A DNA stretch of 64,000 nucleotides from Planomonospora parontospora (GTDB lineage: Bacteria; Actinomycetota; Actinomycetes; Streptosporangiales; Streptosporangiaceae): positions 124,001-188,000 of the forward strand of contig BMQD01000009.1 of assembly GCA_014647935.1 (NCBI GenBank), written 5' to 3'. How positions within the stretch are numbered: the first letter of the stretch is position 1; each line of letters opens with the position of its first letter. The position numbers and the translations under genes were made by a program. Shown here in pieces: positions 1 through 7,692 of the stretch. The notes beneath the pieces are model-generated. The model worked only from the letters and a program-made list of their open reading frames with translations. It made no database searches and was not told the origin of the DNA.

Positions 1-225
1 AGCATCGCCGGTGCGGTGGAGGAGCAGAGCAGCACCACCGACAGCATGGCGGGCAACATCTCCGAGGCCGCCACCGGCGCGACCGCCATCGCGCACAGCG
101 TCCAGGAGATCGCCACCACCGCGCACGCGATGGTGAGCAGCATCGGCGAGGTGCGGCGGGCGTCGGAGGAGCTGGCGCAGAACTCCACGCACCTCAACGC
201 GCTGGTGGGACGCTTCCGCGTCTGA
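1..225 (+). CDS. Methyl-accepting chemotaxis-like protein, C-terminal end (partial)
   Basis: The open frame enters from the left edge and gives the last 74 residues of a receptor signalling domain. The sequence is heptad-rich and alanine/serine-rich (SSTTDSMAGNISEAATGATAIAHS), typical of the C-terminal return helix of the MCP signalling hairpin, and ends with LNALVGRFRV, a common tail of actinobacterial receptors (usual form LxxLVxRFRV). The N-terminal sensor and membrane parts lie outside the window. It would act as a dimeric coiled coil signalling to CheA/CheW or an analogous partner; no che genes are visible nearby. A strong hairpin follows about 40 bp after the stop. Confidence 0.8.
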   Translation, partial: SIAGAVEEQSSTTDSMAGNISEAATGATAIAHSVQEIATTAHAMVSSIGEVRRASEELAQNSTHLNALVGRFRV

Positions 226-265
226 CCACCGCACGACCGGCCGTCCGGCCGGCGCACGACCCTCC

Positions 266-302
266 CGGGGCCGGGGGCGCACGCGGTGCGCTCCCGGCCC
301 CG
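266..302 (+). terminator. Hairpin terminator after the chemoreceptor gene
   Basis: Two 17-base arms (266-282 and 286-302) pair around a 3-base loop with one G-T type mismatch. There is no U tract, which is usual for GC-rich actinobacteria. It lies 41 bp after the stop codon and well upstream of the next gene. Confidence 0.65.
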
Positions 303-462
303 CGCCGTCTCCCCGCTGCGGGAACACCGGCTCCCCCACGGGAGGCCGAGGCCTCCACCTGCCCGCATGCCGTACCGGCGGACCCGGATGTGCGAACACC
401 TGAGCGACATGTACTTTTTGTGCGATCGTTGATCGGGATTCACCGAACGGGGAGGTATGCCG

Positions 463-2328
463 GTGTCCAGGCCGACGCGCCGGGAGCGGGTCCGCTACTG
501 GTTCGACAACACCATGTCGCGGGGCACGGTGGCGCTGATCGGGTGGCTCGCGGCGATCTCCGCGGCGCTGATCGCCGTGGTCACCGGGCTCGTGCTCTGG
601 CTGACGCCGGTCGAGGCCGCGCAGCACCACGGCGTGGCGGGCGTGCTCTGGGCGACGCTGATGCGCACGCTCAGCCCCGGCAAGGTGGCCAGCGACACCG
701 GGAGCGCGCCGTTCGTGGCGCTGATGTTCGTCGCGTCGCTGGGCGGCCTCTTCATCGTCAGCGCCCTGGTCGGCGTGCTCGCCAACGGGCTCAAGGAGCG
801 GTTCGAGCAGCTCCGCAAGGGCCGGTCGCGGATCATCGAGCGCGGGCACACGGTGATCCTCGGCTGGTCAGACCAGGTCTTCACGATCGTCCGGGAGCTG
901 GTCCAGGCGCACGCGAGCCAGCGCGGCTCCGTCATCGCGATCCTCGCCGACCTCGACAAGGTCGCCATGGAGGACGCGCTCCGCACGCACGTGGGCGACA
1001 CCGGCGCGACCAAGGTGGTCTGCCGGACCGGGCGGCCCGTCGAACCGGCCGACCTCGACCTGATGAACCTCGACTCCGCCCGCTCGGTCGTCGTGCTCTC
1101 CCCGCAGGGCGACGACCCCGACGCGCACGTCATCAAGACGCTGCTCGCCCTGGACAAGCGCGCCGGCGACCACCCGCCGGTGGTGGCCGCGATCGCCGAC
1201 ACCGCCAACATGGCCGCGGCCCGGCTCGCCGGCGGCCCCGACGTGCACCTCGTCGACTCCGACGACACCGCCTCCCGGCTCATCGTGCAGTCCTCCCGCC
1301 AGTCGGGCACGTCGGTGGTCTGCATGGACCTGCTGGACTTCGCCGGCGGCGAGATCTACCTGCGCTCGGACCCCGATCTGGCGGGCACGCCGTACGGCAG
1401 GGCGCTCCACGCCTACCAGGCGGCCACGGTCATCGGGCTGCGCCGCGGCGGCCGGACCATGCTGAACCCGCCGGCGGACACGGTGGTCGAGGCCGAGGAC
1501 GAGATCATCGTGATCGCCCAGGACGACTCGATGATCCGCCTGGCGGACGGCATGCCGAAGGCCCAGGAGGACGCGATCGTGATGACCCCGCACCCCGTGC
1601 CCGGACCCGAGCGGACCCTGGTGCTCAACTGGAACGGCCGGGGCCGCCAGATCGTCCGCTGCCTGGACGGCTACGCCGCCCCCGGCTCGATCCTGGACGT
1701 CGCCTCCGACCACCCCGACGCGGCGACCGGCGTCGACGGCCTGGTCAACCTCACGGTGAACGTCAAGGACTGCGAGACCACCGACCGCTACGCGCTGGAG
1801 TCACTGGGCCTGGGCGTCTACCAGCACGTCATCGTGCTGTCCGACGACCGCTACGAGGCCGGGCACGCCGACACCCGGACGCTGATGACCCTGCTGCAGC
1901 TGCGCGACATGCAGACCTCGCTCGGCGAGCGCTACTCGATCGTCAGCGAGATGCACGACGAGAACAACCGGGCCCTGGCCGAGGTCACCCGGGCCGACGA
2001 CATCGTGATCAGCGACACGGTGATCGGCCTGCTCCTGGCCCAGCTCACCGAGAACCGGCACCTGGCCGACGTGTTCGGCTATCTCTTCGACTCGCGCGGC
2101 TCGGAGATCTACCCCCGCCCCGCCGAGCGGTACGTCCGCTCCGGGGCGCCGGTCAGCTTCGCCACGGTGATCGAGTCGGCCGCCCGCCGGGGCGAGACCG
2201 CGATCGGCTACCGCCTGGCCGACCGGGTCGGCGAGGCCCCGCACTTCGGCGTGGTCCTCAACCCCGACAAGTCCCGCCTGGTCCGCCTCGGCCCCGGCGA
2301 CTCGGTGATCGTCCTGGCCGAGCACTGA
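463..2328 (+). CDS. CASTOR/POLLUX-type ion channel with RCK (TrkA-N) domains
   Basis: About 621 residues. Two membrane segments near residues 20-45 and 75-105 enclose a short pore-like stretch (WATLMRTLSPGKVASDTG), followed by two regulator-of-K-conductance-like Rossmann domains (GHTVILGWSDQVFTIVREL at about 130; RTLVLNWNGRGRQIVRCL at about 390). This is the architecture of the plant CASTOR/POLLUX/SYM8 family and its bacterial relatives, which form gated cation channels in the membrane; ion selectivity cannot be read here. The Shine-Dalgarno GGAGG (451-455) is only 1 base from ATG 457 but 7 from the in-frame GTG 463, so GTG is preferred. It appears monocistronic. Confidence 0.82.
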   Translation: MSRPTRRERVRYWFDNTMSRGTVALIGWLAAISAALIAVVTGLVLWLTPVEAAQHHGVAGVLWATLMRTLSPGKVASDTGSAPFVALMFVASLGGLFIVSALVGVLANGLKERFEQLRKGRSRIIERGHTVILGWSDQVFTIVRELVQAHASQRGSVIAILADLDKVAMEDALRTHVGDTGATKVVCRTGRPVEPADLDLMNLDSARSVVVLSPQGDDPDAHVIKTLLALDKRAGDHPPVVAAIADTANMAAARLAGGPDVHLVDSDDTASRLIVQSSRQSGTSVVCMDLLDFAGGEIYLRSDPDLAGTPYGRALHAYQAATVIGLRRGGRTMLNPPADTVVEAEDEIIVIAQDDSMIRLADGMPKAQEDAIVMTPHPVPGPERTLVLNWNGRGRQIVRCLDGYAAPGSILDVASDHPDAATGVDGLVNLTVNVKDCETTDRYALESLGLGVYQHVIVLSDDRYEAGHADTRTLMTLLQLRDMQTSLGERYSIVSEMHDENNRALAEVTRADDIVISDTVIGLLLAQLTENRHLADVFGYLFDSRGSEIYPRPAERYVRSGAPVSFATVIESAARRGETAIGYRLADRVGEAPHFGVVLNPDKSRLVRLGPGDSVIVLAEH

Positions 2329-2361
2329 GCCGAGCACTGAGCCGGGCGGCGGACCGGACCG

Positions 2362-2380
2362 CGGCCCGGATATCGGGCCG
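2362..2380. terminator. Short GC hairpin after the RCK channel gene
   Basis: Arms CGGCCCG (2362-2368) and CGGGCCG (2374-2380) surround the loop GATAT. It is in the gap between the channel gene and cydA and is followed by an irregular GGCTGC/GGCTGT run (about 2387-2412). It could end channel transcription, but the stem is short. Confidence 0.4.
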
Positions 2381-2543
2381 GACCGCGGCTGCGGCTGTGG
2401 CTGCGGCTGCGGTCCGCCGACACCTGGCGGGTGCGGGAGTGCCGCCGGCGTAGACGGCCCGCGGGAGACCGCAACCGGTGGGGTACGGCGGGCGCCATCC
2501 CCGGGGGGACGCGCGGGCGGGGCCGTACCGGGACGCTGAGGCC

Positions 2544-3860
2544 ATGGACACGCTCGACCTGGCCCGGCTGCAGTTCGCCCTCACCGCGGGGACGCACTTC
2601 CTGTTCGTCGCGCTCACCCTCGGCCTGGCCACGCTCATCGCGGTCGTGCAGACGCGGGCCACGCTGACCCGCTCCGCCGTGCACGAGCGGATGACGCGGT
2701 TCTGGGGACGGCTCTACGTGATCAACTACGTGATGGGCATCGTCACCGGACTGGTGATGGAGTTCCAGCTCGGGATGGCGTGGAACGGGCTCTCGCACTT
2801 CTCCGGCAACGTCTTCGGGGCGGCGCTGGCGATGGAGACGCTGGTCGCGTTCTTCGTGGAGTCCACCTTCCTGGGGCTGTGGATCTTCGGCTGGGGGCGG
2901 CTGAACCGGTGGGCGCACCTGGCGGTGTTCTGGGTGGTGACGCTCACCGCCTACGCCTCGGCCTACTGGGTGCTGGTGGCCAACGGCTTCATGCAGAACC
3001 CGGTCGGCGCCGAGCTCTCCGGCGGGACGCTCCGGCTCACCGACGCGGCGGCGGTGCTGGCCAACCCGGCGGCGCTCACCGCCTTCGGGCACGTCCTGGC
3101 CGCCTCGCTGGTCGCCGCCGGGTTCTTCCTGGCCGGGGTGAGCGCCCACCACCTGCGCCGCCGGACCGCCGAGCAGGAGTTCTTCCGCCGCTCGCTGCGG
3201 ATCGGCGTGTTCACCGGCCTGCCCGGCCTGGCGGCCGTCCTCGCCTTCGGCGAGCTGAGCTTCTCCACGGTGCAGCCGATGAAGTGGGCCGTCTTCGAGG
3301 GGGACGCGGCGGAGATCGAGCGGCTCCGGGCGGAGGCCGCGGCGGCGTACGAGGCGGTCCGGGAGAGCGTGGGAGGGGCCGCGGGCCTCGTGGACCACGT
3401 GCCGCCCGCGCTCCCGGTGCAGGCCGGGGGGATCGTGATGCTGGGGCTGTTCGGGGTGATGGCGCTCGTCTCGCTGGTGAGCGTGCCGCTGGCGCTCTCC
3501 TCCCGGGCGGTCCGGGGGCTGCGCGCCTGGCACGTGCTGCTGACCGCGGCGGTCCCGCTGCCGTTCGCCGCCGTGCTCGGCGGGTGGGTGCTGCGGGAGG
3601 CGGGCCGCCAGCCGTGGGCGGTGCAGGGGCTGCTGACCACCGAGGAGGCGCTGAGCGACCTGCCGCCCGGCCTGCTCCGGTTCTCGCTGGCCGCCTTCAC
3701 CGTGCTGTTCGCGGTCCTGGTCGCGGTCAACGTCTGGATGCTCGCCCGTGCCGCCCGGCGGGGCCCGGACCCGGCCGACGGCCCGGCGGACGGCGCTCCG
3801 GACCTCCCGTCCGGCTCCTCCGCCGCCCGGGACGAGCCGATCCCGGCGGCCGTCTTCTGA
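2544..3860 (+). CDS. cydA: Cytochrome bd oxidase subunit I
   Basis: 438 residues, the short-Q-loop form common in actinobacteria. The N-terminus (LARLQFALTAGTHFLFVALTLG) carries the conserved His that ligates heme b595. The conserved VMEFQLGMAW helix, the quinol-site stretch QPMKWAVFEGD (Lys and Glu of the Q loop) and the C-terminal GWVLREAGRQPWAVQGLLTTEEALS are all present, with about nine membrane helices. With CydB it forms the terminal oxidase that takes electrons from menaquinol to oxygen with high affinity. ATG 2544 is chosen because homology begins there; the longer frame adds 22 residues without similarity. CydDC assembly genes are not adjacent. Confidence 0.93.
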   Translation: MDTLDLARLQFALTAGTHFLFVALTLGLATLIAVVQTRATLTRSAVHERMTRFWGRLYVINYVMGIVTGLVMEFQLGMAWNGLSHFSGNVFGAALAMETLVAFFVESTFLGLWIFGWGRLNRWAHLAVFWVVTLTAYASAYWVLVANGFMQNPVGAELSGGTLRLTDAAAVLANPAALTAFGHVLAASLVAAGFFLAGVSAHHLRRRTAEQEFFRRSLRIGVFTGLPGLAAVLAFGELSFSTVQPMKWAVFEGDAAEIERLRAEAAAAYEAVRESVGGAAGLVDHVPPALPVQAGGIVMLGLFGVMALVSLVSVPLALSSRAVRGLRAWHVLLTAAVPLPFAAVLGGWVLREAGRQPWAVQGLLTTEEALSDLPPGLLRFSLAAFTVLFAVLVAVNVWMLARAARRGPDPADGPADGAPDLPSGSSAARDEPIPAAVF

Positions 3861-4011
3861 GCAGCGTCCCGAGCCTCCTCCGGAGGCCGCGTCCCGGTCG
3901 TGTCCCGGTCGTGTTCCGGAGGCCGCGTCCGGGAGGCCGTGCGCCGGCCGTGCGCCGAGCCGCCTTCCGGCGTCCCCACCCTTCCCGACAAGGAACCACG
4001 AAGGAACCACG

Positions 4012-4866
4012 ATGGAAATCGCCCTCCTCGCCTTCTTCACCGCCGGGTACCTCGTGCTATCGGGGGCCGACTTCGGGATCGGCATGCTCCTGCCGTACCT
4101 CGGGCGCTCCCCCGGCGAGCGCGGCCGGGTGCTGGACGCGATCACGCCGTTCTTCCTGGCCGACGAGGTCTGGCTGGTCGTCGCGGTCGGCTTCTTCGCC
4201 GGGGCCTTCCCCGTCCTGGAGGGCGAGTTCCTCGCGGAGAACTACGCGGCGTTCACCGTGCTGCTGCTCGGCTGGGTGGCGCGGGACGCGGGGATCCTGC
4301 TGCGGCGACGGGCGGACCGGGCGGCGTGGCGGACCGGGTGCGAGGCGGCCGTGGTCGCCGGGAGCTGGGCGGTGGCACTGAGCTGGGGGTTCGTCCTGGC
4401 GGGGAGCGCGGGAGCGGCGCCACCGGTCCTGGTCGCGGCGGTCGTCGCCGCCGCCGGGCTGTTCTGCGCCCAGGGACTGGCGCTGGCCGCGCTCCGGCTG
4501 CGCGGGGAGACCTCGCGCGGAGAGACAGGGAAGGCATCCGGCGGGGAGACGCTGCGCGGGGAGGCCGAGAAGGCGTCCGGCGGGGAGGCGGAGATGCCGT
4601 GGCGGCGGGCGAGGCGGCCCTTCGGCGCGCTGGGCGAGCACGCCGCCTATGCCCTGGCCTCGGCCGCCATCGTGTCGGCCGGGCTGGCGGCCGGATCCCG
4701 CCTGCCGCTGGCAGAGCACCTCGCCGACCCGGCGACGCTCGCCCTGCTCACCCCCGCCGCCGCGATCCTCACGCCGTTGCTGGTGGGAACGCAGGTGTGG
4801 CTCTGGCGGGTCCTCGGACACCCCGGGTCGAGGACGGCGAGGGAGACCGCGATCGCGACGTCATGA
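4012..4866 (+). CDS. cydB: Cytochrome bd oxidase subunit II
   Basis: 284 residues, shorter than the usual 330-380. It starts MEIALLAFFTAGYLVLSGADFGIGMLLP, the standard CydB N-terminus, with further membrane helices throughout and a C-terminal PAAAILTPLLVGTQVWLWRVL helix. A hydrophilic loop at about 165-200 is a near-repeat of RGET/KASGGE units (SRGETGKASGGETLRGEAEKASGGEAEM) and looks like a local expansion. It lies 151 bp after cydA. Longer upstream frames overlap cydA and lack similarity; homology begins at ATG 4012. Partner of CydA in the membrane oxidase; it carries no heme in known family members. Confidence 0.88.
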   Translation: MEIALLAFFTAGYLVLSGADFGIGMLLPYLGRSPGERGRVLDAITPFFLADEVWLVVAVGFFAGAFPVLEGEFLAENYAAFTVLLLGWVARDAGILLRRRADRAAWRTGCEAAVVAGSWAVALSWGFVLAGSAGAAPPVLVAAVVAAAGLFCAQGLALAALRLRGETSRGETGKASGGETLRGEAEKASGGEAEMPWRRARRPFGALGEHAAYALASAAIVSAGLAAGSRLPLAEHLADPATLALLTPAAAILTPLLVGTQVWLWRVLGHPGSRTARETAIATS

Positions 4867-4964
4867 CCCTCGCCCAACGCGTCCGGCGGTGGGAGGACCC
4901 GGCCGGGCCCACGGCCGAAGCCTGGAACACCGGGCACACCGACACCGACACCGCCGGACACGGA

Positions 4965-5000
4965 ACGGCCGCGCCCCGCCGGAGGGCGGGACGCGGCCGT
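4965..5000. terminator. Bidirectional hairpin between cydB and the small membrane gene
   Basis: Sixteen-base arms (4965-4980 and 4985-5000) pair with one mismatch around the loop GGAG. It lies between cydB on the plus strand and the 30-codon gene on the minus strand and could end both transcripts. Confidence 0.65.
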
Positions 5001-5075
5001 GTCGCGGAGATCATGAGGTCTCGAGAAGGACCCGTCGTCCCCTGCTTCGGCGCCCGGATCGCGGCGCCGTCCAGA

Positions 5076-5168
5076 TCAGGCCGTCGCCGTGATCATCCAG
5101 GCCAGGCCGAGGAGCACGGCCACGGGGATCAGCCACACCACGGCCTCGATCGCGAACTCCTTGTACAC
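5076..5168 (-). CDS. 30-residue single-helix membrane protein
   Basis: A GTG start (5168) has a good Shine-Dalgarno (AGAAGGAAG, 6-7 bases upstream). The peptide starts VYKEFAIEAVVWLIPVAVLL, ends GLAWMITATA, and consists of a short polar N-terminus and one membrane helix. Size and topology recall the accessory subunits of cytochrome bd oxidases (CydX, CydH/CydS), and it faces cydAB across a shared terminator. It is on the opposite strand, however, and I see no sequence identity to CydX, so the link is only positional. A longer ATG frame exists (to 5264), but its extra N-terminus reads through AT-rich sequence that looks like the promoter. Confidence 0.6.
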   Translation of the reverse strand: MYKEFAIEAVVWLIPVAVLLGLAWMITATA

Positions 5169-5321
5169 GGTGAACTTCCTTCTCTGGGGGAACCGGGTCG
5201 ATGACAATATCGGCCCGTAGCATACGGGCTTGAGGGAATCCCGGGCTCCCGAGGGACACTGCAACCGGCGAGCCGGCCCATTGAGATGGCCGATATCGCC
5301 GGTGGAGGCTGAGCCGGATCG

Positions 5322-6983
5322 TCAGTGGCCCTTGGCCGAGGCGTCCTCGGGGAACTCGTCGGGCTCGGCCACCCGGAACCAGCGGCAGCCGTACGGGCCC
5401 ATGGTGAAGCCCACCCGCCCGCCGGGCCCGACGTCCAGCGTCCCGTCCACCAGCAGGTCGACCAGGACGCACGGGTCGCCCAGGCCCTCCAGGACCAGTT
5501 CCACCTCCGCCTCGCGGTCGGCGAAATTGTGCACGGCGACCACGGTGCCGCCCTCGGCGTCAGCCCGGTGGGCCAGCACGGCCTCGTCCCCGGCGTCCAG
5601 GACGTCGTAGTCGCCCCAGGCCAGCTCCGGGCACTCCCGGTAGCGCTCGATCAGCATCGTCACCCAGTGCAGCAGCGAGTCGGGGTCGCGGCGCTGGTCC
5701 TCGACGTTGACGTGGCGCGGGCCGAACTCGCCGGTCACCGGCGGCACCGGGGTGCGCACCTCGCCCCGCGAGAAGCCTCCGCTCGGCGCCCACTGCATGG
5801 GCACCCGCACGGCCATGCGCCCCTTGGCCTCGAGGTTCTCGCCCAGCCCGATCTCCTCGCCGTAGAAGAGCACCGGGGTGCCCGGCAGGGAGAACAGCAC
5901 GCTGTAGGCCAGCTTGAGGCGGCTCAGGTCACCGCCGAGCATCGGCGGCACGCGGCGGCGCAGTCCCCGGTCGAAGAGCTGCATGTCCTTGTCCGGGCCG
6001 AAGGCGTCGAAGACCTCGTGCTTCTCGGCCTCGGTGAGCTTGTCCAGGGTCAGCTCGTCGTGGTTGCGCATGAACATCGCCCACTGGGCGTCGTCGGGCG
6101 CCTTGGGCCGCTCGCGCAGCGCCTCGGCCAGCGCCTTCGGGTTCTTGCGGGCCATGGACAGATGGAAGCGCTGCATGGCGACGAAGTCGAAGCACAGGGT
6201 GACCTCGTCGCCGTTGCCGTCGCCGAAGTACTCCGTCAGCTCCGGGTAGGGCAGGTTGACCTCGCCCAGCAGGATCGAGGTGCCGTCCCGCCGGTTCATG
6301 AAGGCCCGCAGGTCGGCGAGGAACTCGTGCGGGCCGCCGTCGATGTCCTCGATCAGGAACGGCACCGCGTCGACCCGGAAGCCGGACAGGCCGAGCTCCA
6401 TCCAGAAGCCGAGGATGCGCGCGATCTCGTCGCGGACCTCGGGGTTGGCGGTGTTCAGGTCCGGCTGGAAGCGGTAGAAGCTGTGGTAGTAGTACTGGCC
6501 GGTCCCCTCGTCGAGCTCCCAGAGGCTGTCCTCCTCGTCCGGGAAGACGATGGCCTTCGGGTCGAAGGGCTCCGGCTCGTCCCGCCAGACGTACCAGTCG
6601 CGCTTGGCCGAGTCCCGGCTGGAGCGCGACTCCTTGAACCACGGGTGCTCGTCGGAGGTGTGGTTGACCACCAGGTCGGCGATGACCCGGATGCCCCGGT
6701 CCCTGGCGGTCCGCACGAACTCCACGAAGTCGCCCAGGGTGCCCAGCCGGGGGTCCACGGAGTAGTAGTCGGTGATGTCGTAGCCGTCGTCGCGGCCGGG
6801 GGTCGGGAAGAACGGCATCAGCCAGATGCAGGTCACCCCGAGGCGGTCGAGATGGTCGATCTGCTGGGTCAGGCCCCGGAAGTCGCCGATGCCGTCACCG
6901 TTGCCGTCCTTGTAGGTCTCGACGTCCAGGCAGTAGACCACGGCGTTCTTCCACCACAGGTCTCCGGTGTAGGTCAGTCGCAT
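5322..6983 (-). CDS. GH13 alpha-amylase-family enzyme (trehalose synthase-like)
   Basis: 553 residues with a full (beta/alpha)8 catalytic domain: region I DLVVNHTSDEHPWF (about 102-115), region II GFRVDAVPF with the nucleophile Asp, region III GEVNLPYPE with the acid/base Glu, region IV MRNHDELT with the transition-state Asp, then a small C-terminal beta domain. The opening WWKNAVVYCLDVETYKDGNGDGIGD resembles trehalose synthase and maltosyl/sucrose hydrolase relatives of GH13; substrate specificity cannot be settled. There is no signal peptide, so it is cytoplasmic. ATG 6983 has GGGAGGG 12-13 bases upstream. It is not linked to treYZ or glgE. Confidence 0.85.
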   Translation of the reverse strand: MRLTYTGDLWWKNAVVYCLDVETYKDGNGDGIGDFRGLTQQIDHLDRLGVTCIWLMPFFPTPGRDDGYDITDYYSVDPRLGTLGDFVEFVRTARDRGIRVIADLVVNHTSDEHPWFKESRSSRDSAKRDWYVWRDEPEPFDPKAIVFPDEEDSLWELDEGTGQYYYHSFYRFQPDLNTANPEVRDEIARILGFWMELGLSGFRVDAVPFLIEDIDGGPHEFLADLRAFMNRRDGTSILLGEVNLPYPELTEYFGDGNGDEVTLCFDFVAMQRFHLSMARKNPKALAEALRERPKAPDDAQWAMFMRNHDELTLDKLTEAEKHEVFDAFGPDKDMQLFDRGLRRRVPPMLGGDLSRLKLAYSVLFSLPGTPVLFYGEEIGLGENLEAKGRMAVRVPMQWAPSGGFSRGEVRTPVPPVTGEFGPRHVNVEDQRRDPDSLLHWVTMLIERYRECPELAWGDYDVLDAGDEAVLAHRADAEGGTVVAVHNFADREAEVELVLEGLGDPCVLVDLLVDGTLDVGPGGRVGFTMGPYGCRWFRVAEPDEFPEDASAKGH

Positions 6984-7139
6984 GCGGGCGCACTACCCTC
7001 CCGTGGGGTTTTTATGAGGATGCGGCGGCATCGCGACCCGCCGCGGCCCGTCGGCCGGAGCGTGTCCCGGCCGTCGTGGCGGTGACCGGTTATGGTGGGT
7101 GGGATCACACGGGGTGGTCCCGGTCCACCGGAGGGCGTC

Positions 7140-7517
7140 ATGCGGCAGCGAAGGTGCGGTGCGCCCTTCGGCTGGCTGCTCGCCCTGCTGCTCCCGCTGT
7201 TCGTCTCAGGCGGGCTGAACGCGCCCGCCGCCCTGTCGTACGGCGCGCAGCACCGGCCGTCCGTCGCCAAAGCCCCCGGCGACCACCACCCCTTCTCCCG
7301 CCAGACCCCTCTGGGCGAGCGGCATCTCTCGGCCGCCTCCGCCTTCACCGGGACCGGCGCGGGAGGCGGCCACCCGGCCGCGCCGCCGCCGCGCGCGCTG
7401 CCGCATCCGCCGTCCTCCCACGGTCCGGCCGCGCGCCCGGCCCGGGACGACGACCCCCGCCCGCTCGCGGCCCTGCTCGTCAGGTCCGGCCGCGCGCCTC
7501 CCTCCACAGGCGGCTGA
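7140..7517 (+). CDS. Small secreted or membrane-anchored Pro/Ala-rich protein, unknown function
   Basis: 125 residues from ATG 7140, with GGAGGG 5-8 bases upstream. The N-terminus (MRQRRCGAPFGWLLALLLPLFVSGG) is a signal peptide or anchor helix; the rest is low-complexity and His/Pro/Arg-rich (GGGHPAAPPPRALPHPPSSHG). Many short actinobacterial proteins look like this and I recognise no family. It precedes the SecDF fusion gene by 175 bp on the same strand. Confidence 0.55.
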   Translation: MRQRRCGAPFGWLLALLLPLFVSGGLNAPAALSYGAQHRPSVAKAPGDHHPFSRQTPLGERHLSAASAFTGTGAGGGHPAAPPPRALPHPPSSHGPAARPARDDDPRPLAALLVRSGRAPPSTGG

Positions 7518-7692
7518 GGCACCCCGCGTTCCCGCGTTCCGGGGTGCTGCGCCGTACCCGTCCGACCGACGTCCCCCCGGACCCGTCCTCCGGGTGCTCC
7601 GCCGTACCCGGCGGAGTCCCGCGGGCCCGCGCCGGGGCGCCCGGCCGTGCGCGGGACCGCTCCTCATCCTCTCCGAGCCTGTGGAGGCTTCC

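Noticed and set aside
390-2453. 687-residue Arg/Pro/Gly-rich frame over the channel gene
   Set aside because: It is the shifted frame of the CASTOR/POLLUX-type gene; composition is typical of GC-rich shadow frames and there is no homology.
5322-7085. 586-residue plus-strand frame over the GH13 gene
   Set aside because: It is the antisense frame of the clear GH13 coding sequence.
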